Positions 5,602 to 6,880 of a DNA stretch of 6,880 bases are shown piece after piece. The stretch is from Bacillota bacterium (GTDB taxonomy: Bacteria > Bacillota > Sulfobacillia > Thermaerobacterales > Thermaerobacteraceae), in the NCBI GenBank assembly GCA_003242195.1, contig QGUQ01000100.1, forward strand, positions 1 through 6,880, read 5' to 3'. Numbering within the stretch: the stretch's first letter is position 1; the number at the start of each line of letters is the position of its first letter. Made by a program: the position numbers and the translations under genes. Below the pieces are notes generated by a model. It had not been told where the DNA came from, ran no database searches, and worked only from the letters and a program-made list of their open reading frames with translations.

Positions 5602-6374
5602 TGAGTATGAACATGAAGATCGCAGCCATCTCCAACGCGACCCCTCGCAGCCGGAACTGGTTCCAGATCGCCGCACAGTATGCATGGCTGTTTGCCGGGT
5701 TCGTCCTGCTGGCGCTGGGCGTCGACATGTTGCGGATCGCTCACCTCGGGCTACCGCCGTGGAACGTGTTGGACCATGGGGTGGCGGTGCGCACGGGGCT
5801 GAGTTTCGGCTGGGCGTCGGTGCTGGTAGGGTTGGTGATGATGCTCATCAGCGCCGCCCTTGGCGAGCCACCCCGCCTGGGTACGGTGCTGAACATGACG
5901 CTGGTGGGGCTCCTGACCGACGCCATCCCCGCCTGGGGCTGGCTGCCCGATCCCGACGCGGTCTCGCCGGGCGCGCCGATGGGCTTGCGGCTGGCTTACG
6001 GCCTGGGTGGCGTGCTGGTGCTGGGCGTCGGGGTCGGCTGGTATATCACGGCGAACCTGGGGGCGGGGCCGCGGGACAGCCTGATGCTGGCCCTCACCCG
6101 CCGCTCCGGAAAGTCCGTTGGCACGGTGCGGACCGCCCTGGAGCTGGCGGCCCTGGCCCTGGGGTGGGCTCTGGGGGGCGAGGTGGGCACCGGCACGCTC
6201 CTCACGGCGGTAACCCTGGGGTGGGTGGTGCAGGGATCGCTGTGGATCTTCCACCGGTTGCCGTTCTCCTTCGGCCTGGACGGGGGGCCGCGGTCAGGGC
6301 CGGCGGCTCCACGGGCCGGTGCGGAGCCCGCGGGGCGATCGCCGGGCAGGCCTCCTCGGGTTGGGGTCTCTTGA
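5601..6374 (+). CDS. YczE-like integral membrane protein
   Basis: Inner-membrane protein of 257 residues related to Bacillus YczE (the COG2364-like family of predicted membrane proteins); molecular function is not established. Hydrophobic segments lie roughly at 24-45, 69-87, 95-109, 131-150, 178-193 and 199-217. Family-type motifs are the HLGLPPWNVL loop (48-57), RLGTVLNM (92-99), ANLGAGPRDSLMLAL (151-165), SVGTVRTALE (172-181) and GWALGGEVGTGTLL (188-201). The C-terminal 36 residues are rich in Pro, Gly, Arg and Ala and look disordered and positively charged, so probably cytosolic. ATGs at 5586, 5601, 5607 and 5613 share the frame and none has a clear GGAGG. I prefer 5601 because of the promoter position; 5607 has only GGGG 7 nt upstream. 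The next gene begins 55 nt after the stop and may be co-transcribed. Confidence 0.86.
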   Translation: MSMNMKIAAISNATPRSRNWFQIAAQYAWLFAGFVLLALGVDMLRIAHLGLPPWNVLDHGVAVRTGLSFGWASVLVGLVMMLISAALGEPPRLGTVLNMTLVGLLTDAIPAWGWLPDPDAVSPGAPMGLRLAYGLGGVLVLGVGVGWYITANLGAGPRDSLMLALTRRSGKSVGTVRTALELAALALGWALGGEVGTGTLLTAVTLGWVVQGSLWIFHRLPFSFGLDGGPRSGPAAPRAGAEPAGRSPGRPPRVGVS

Positions 6375-6429
6375 ACGGGTCGCACGACCGGGGGATCGGC
6401 ATGGGGCGGTGACAGGGGAGGGGATCACG

Positions 6430-6880
6430 GTGCGGGACGTCCTGGATCGCGTGCTGGGGTGGATCGATGGCGGCCGGTCGGTGGCGCTGGCCACCGTGGT
6501 GGAGGTGGTCCGCAAGGCGCCGCGCGACGCCGGGACGACCATGGCGGTCAACGACCGAGGCGAGATCGCCGGTTCGGTGTCCGGCGGTTGCGTGGAGCCG
6601 GCCGTGGTGGAGGTCGCCCAGGAGGTCCTGGCGACAGGCCAGCCGCGGCTGGTCACCTTCGGCATCTCCGACGACCAGGCCTTCGAGGTCGGCCTCAGTT
6701 GCGGTGGCACCATCCACGTGTGGGTGGAAGCGGTGTCCCCGGGCGATCCGCACGGACCGGATGGGGCCGGGGCGGCGGGATGGGGTGAGGCGGGGGGCGT
6801 TAGGGGGGGGCAGAGCGGCCCGCCTCTTCGCCGTCTGGCCTCGGCCGCGCGGGAGAGCCCGGTCGCTTCCCCCGTGTGGG
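6430..6880 (+). CDS. XdhC/CoxI family molybdoenzyme maturation protein, N-terminal part (cut by window edge)
   Basis: Members bind and help mature the molybdenum cofactor for xanthine dehydrogenase or CO-dehydrogenase-type hydroxylases in the cytosol. The frame is open from GTG 6430 to the window end (150 residues). The N-terminal XdhC_CoxI domain is clear: SVALATVVEVVRKAPRDAGTT (residues 17-37), GSVSGGCVE (48-56), TFGISDD (76-82) and GLSCGG (88-93). A Gly-rich linker (about 102-130) follows, then PLRRLASAARESPV (132-145), resembling the middle helix of the family. The C-terminal Rossmann domain would lie beyond the window. The start at GTG 6430 has GGAGG at 6417-6421, 8 nt away; GTG 6409 is in frame but has a weaker ribosome site. 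The linker carries a run of eight G residues (6803-6810). Neighbouring molybdenum hydroxylase genes may lie to the right, which cannot be seen here. Confidence 0.9.
   Translation, partial: MRDVLDRVLGWIDGGRSVALATVVEVVRKAPRDAGTTMAVNDRGEIAGSVSGGCVEPAVVEVAQEVLATGQPRLVTFGISDDQAFEVGLSCGGTIHVWVEAVSPGDPHGPDGAGAAGWGEAGGVRGGQSGPPLRRLASAARESPVASPVW
6763..6810 (+). repeat. G-run cluster with G-quadruplex potential in coding linker
   Basis: Six runs of three or more G on the plus (coding) strand, at 6763-6766, 6769-6772, 6777-6779, 6782-6785, 6792-6797 and 6803-6810, with loops of 2 to 6 bases. This meets the usual four-run quadruplex pattern. It encodes the Gly-rich linker of the XdhC-like protein. Confidence 0.6.

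Noticed and set aside
6803..6810. Frameshift in the XdhC-like gene at the G8 run
   Set aside because: The annotated frame stays open to the window end with GC-rich third positions and a family-like helix afterwards; the other two frames look less protein-like.
1..6880. Mobile element, CRISPR array, defence or toxin-antitoxin system
   Set aside because: No transposase, integrase, terminal inverted repeats, regular short repeats or recognisable defence domains were found; gene content is metabolic and maturation functions.

Overview
The window looks like ordinary chromosome from a very GC-rich bacterium. Most starts have a good GGAGG-type ribosome site, and GTG or TTG starts are common. The DinB half of one protein resembles YfiT/BstA of Bacillus. 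Together these point to a high-GC Firmicute, perhaps a Thermaerobacter-like thermophile; this is an inference from style and gene families, not a proven assignment. I see no rRNA, tRNA, CRISPR array, insertion sequence, integrase or attachment site.

Layout. From 1 to 625, on the minus strand, lies the N-terminal part of prephenate dehydratase (phenylalanine synthesis), cut by the window edge. Across a 130-base divergent spacer, a plus-strand gene (756-1610) encodes an unusual fusion of a VOC/glyoxalase-like domain and a YfiT/BstA-like DinB domain. After a 212-base spacer comes a VAO/GlcD-family FAD oxidoreductase (1823-3427), closed by a cluster of three hairpins (3456-3538). Next is a probable two-gene unit: a small unknown protein (3608-3919) and a zinc-binding sirtuin deacylase (3941-4714). 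A perfect 12-bp hairpin (4769-4800) separates the sirtuin from a convergent UPF0173 metallo-beta-lactamase-fold hydrolase (5507 down to 4824, minus strand). Divergent from the hydrolase is a YczE-like membrane protein (5601-6374), possibly translated from a leaderless mRNA. The last gene, an XdhC/CoxI-family molybdoenzyme maturation factor (from 6430), runs off the right edge.

The genes do not form one evident pathway; most look like separate housekeeping or accessory transcription units. The most notable items are the VOC-DinB fusion (both folds include bacillithiol-dependent transferases in Firmicutes), the unknown protein paired with the sirtuin, the possible leaderless promoter, the hairpin cluster, and a G-rich repeat-prone linker in the XdhC-like gene. 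I found no convincing undescribed multi-gene system.
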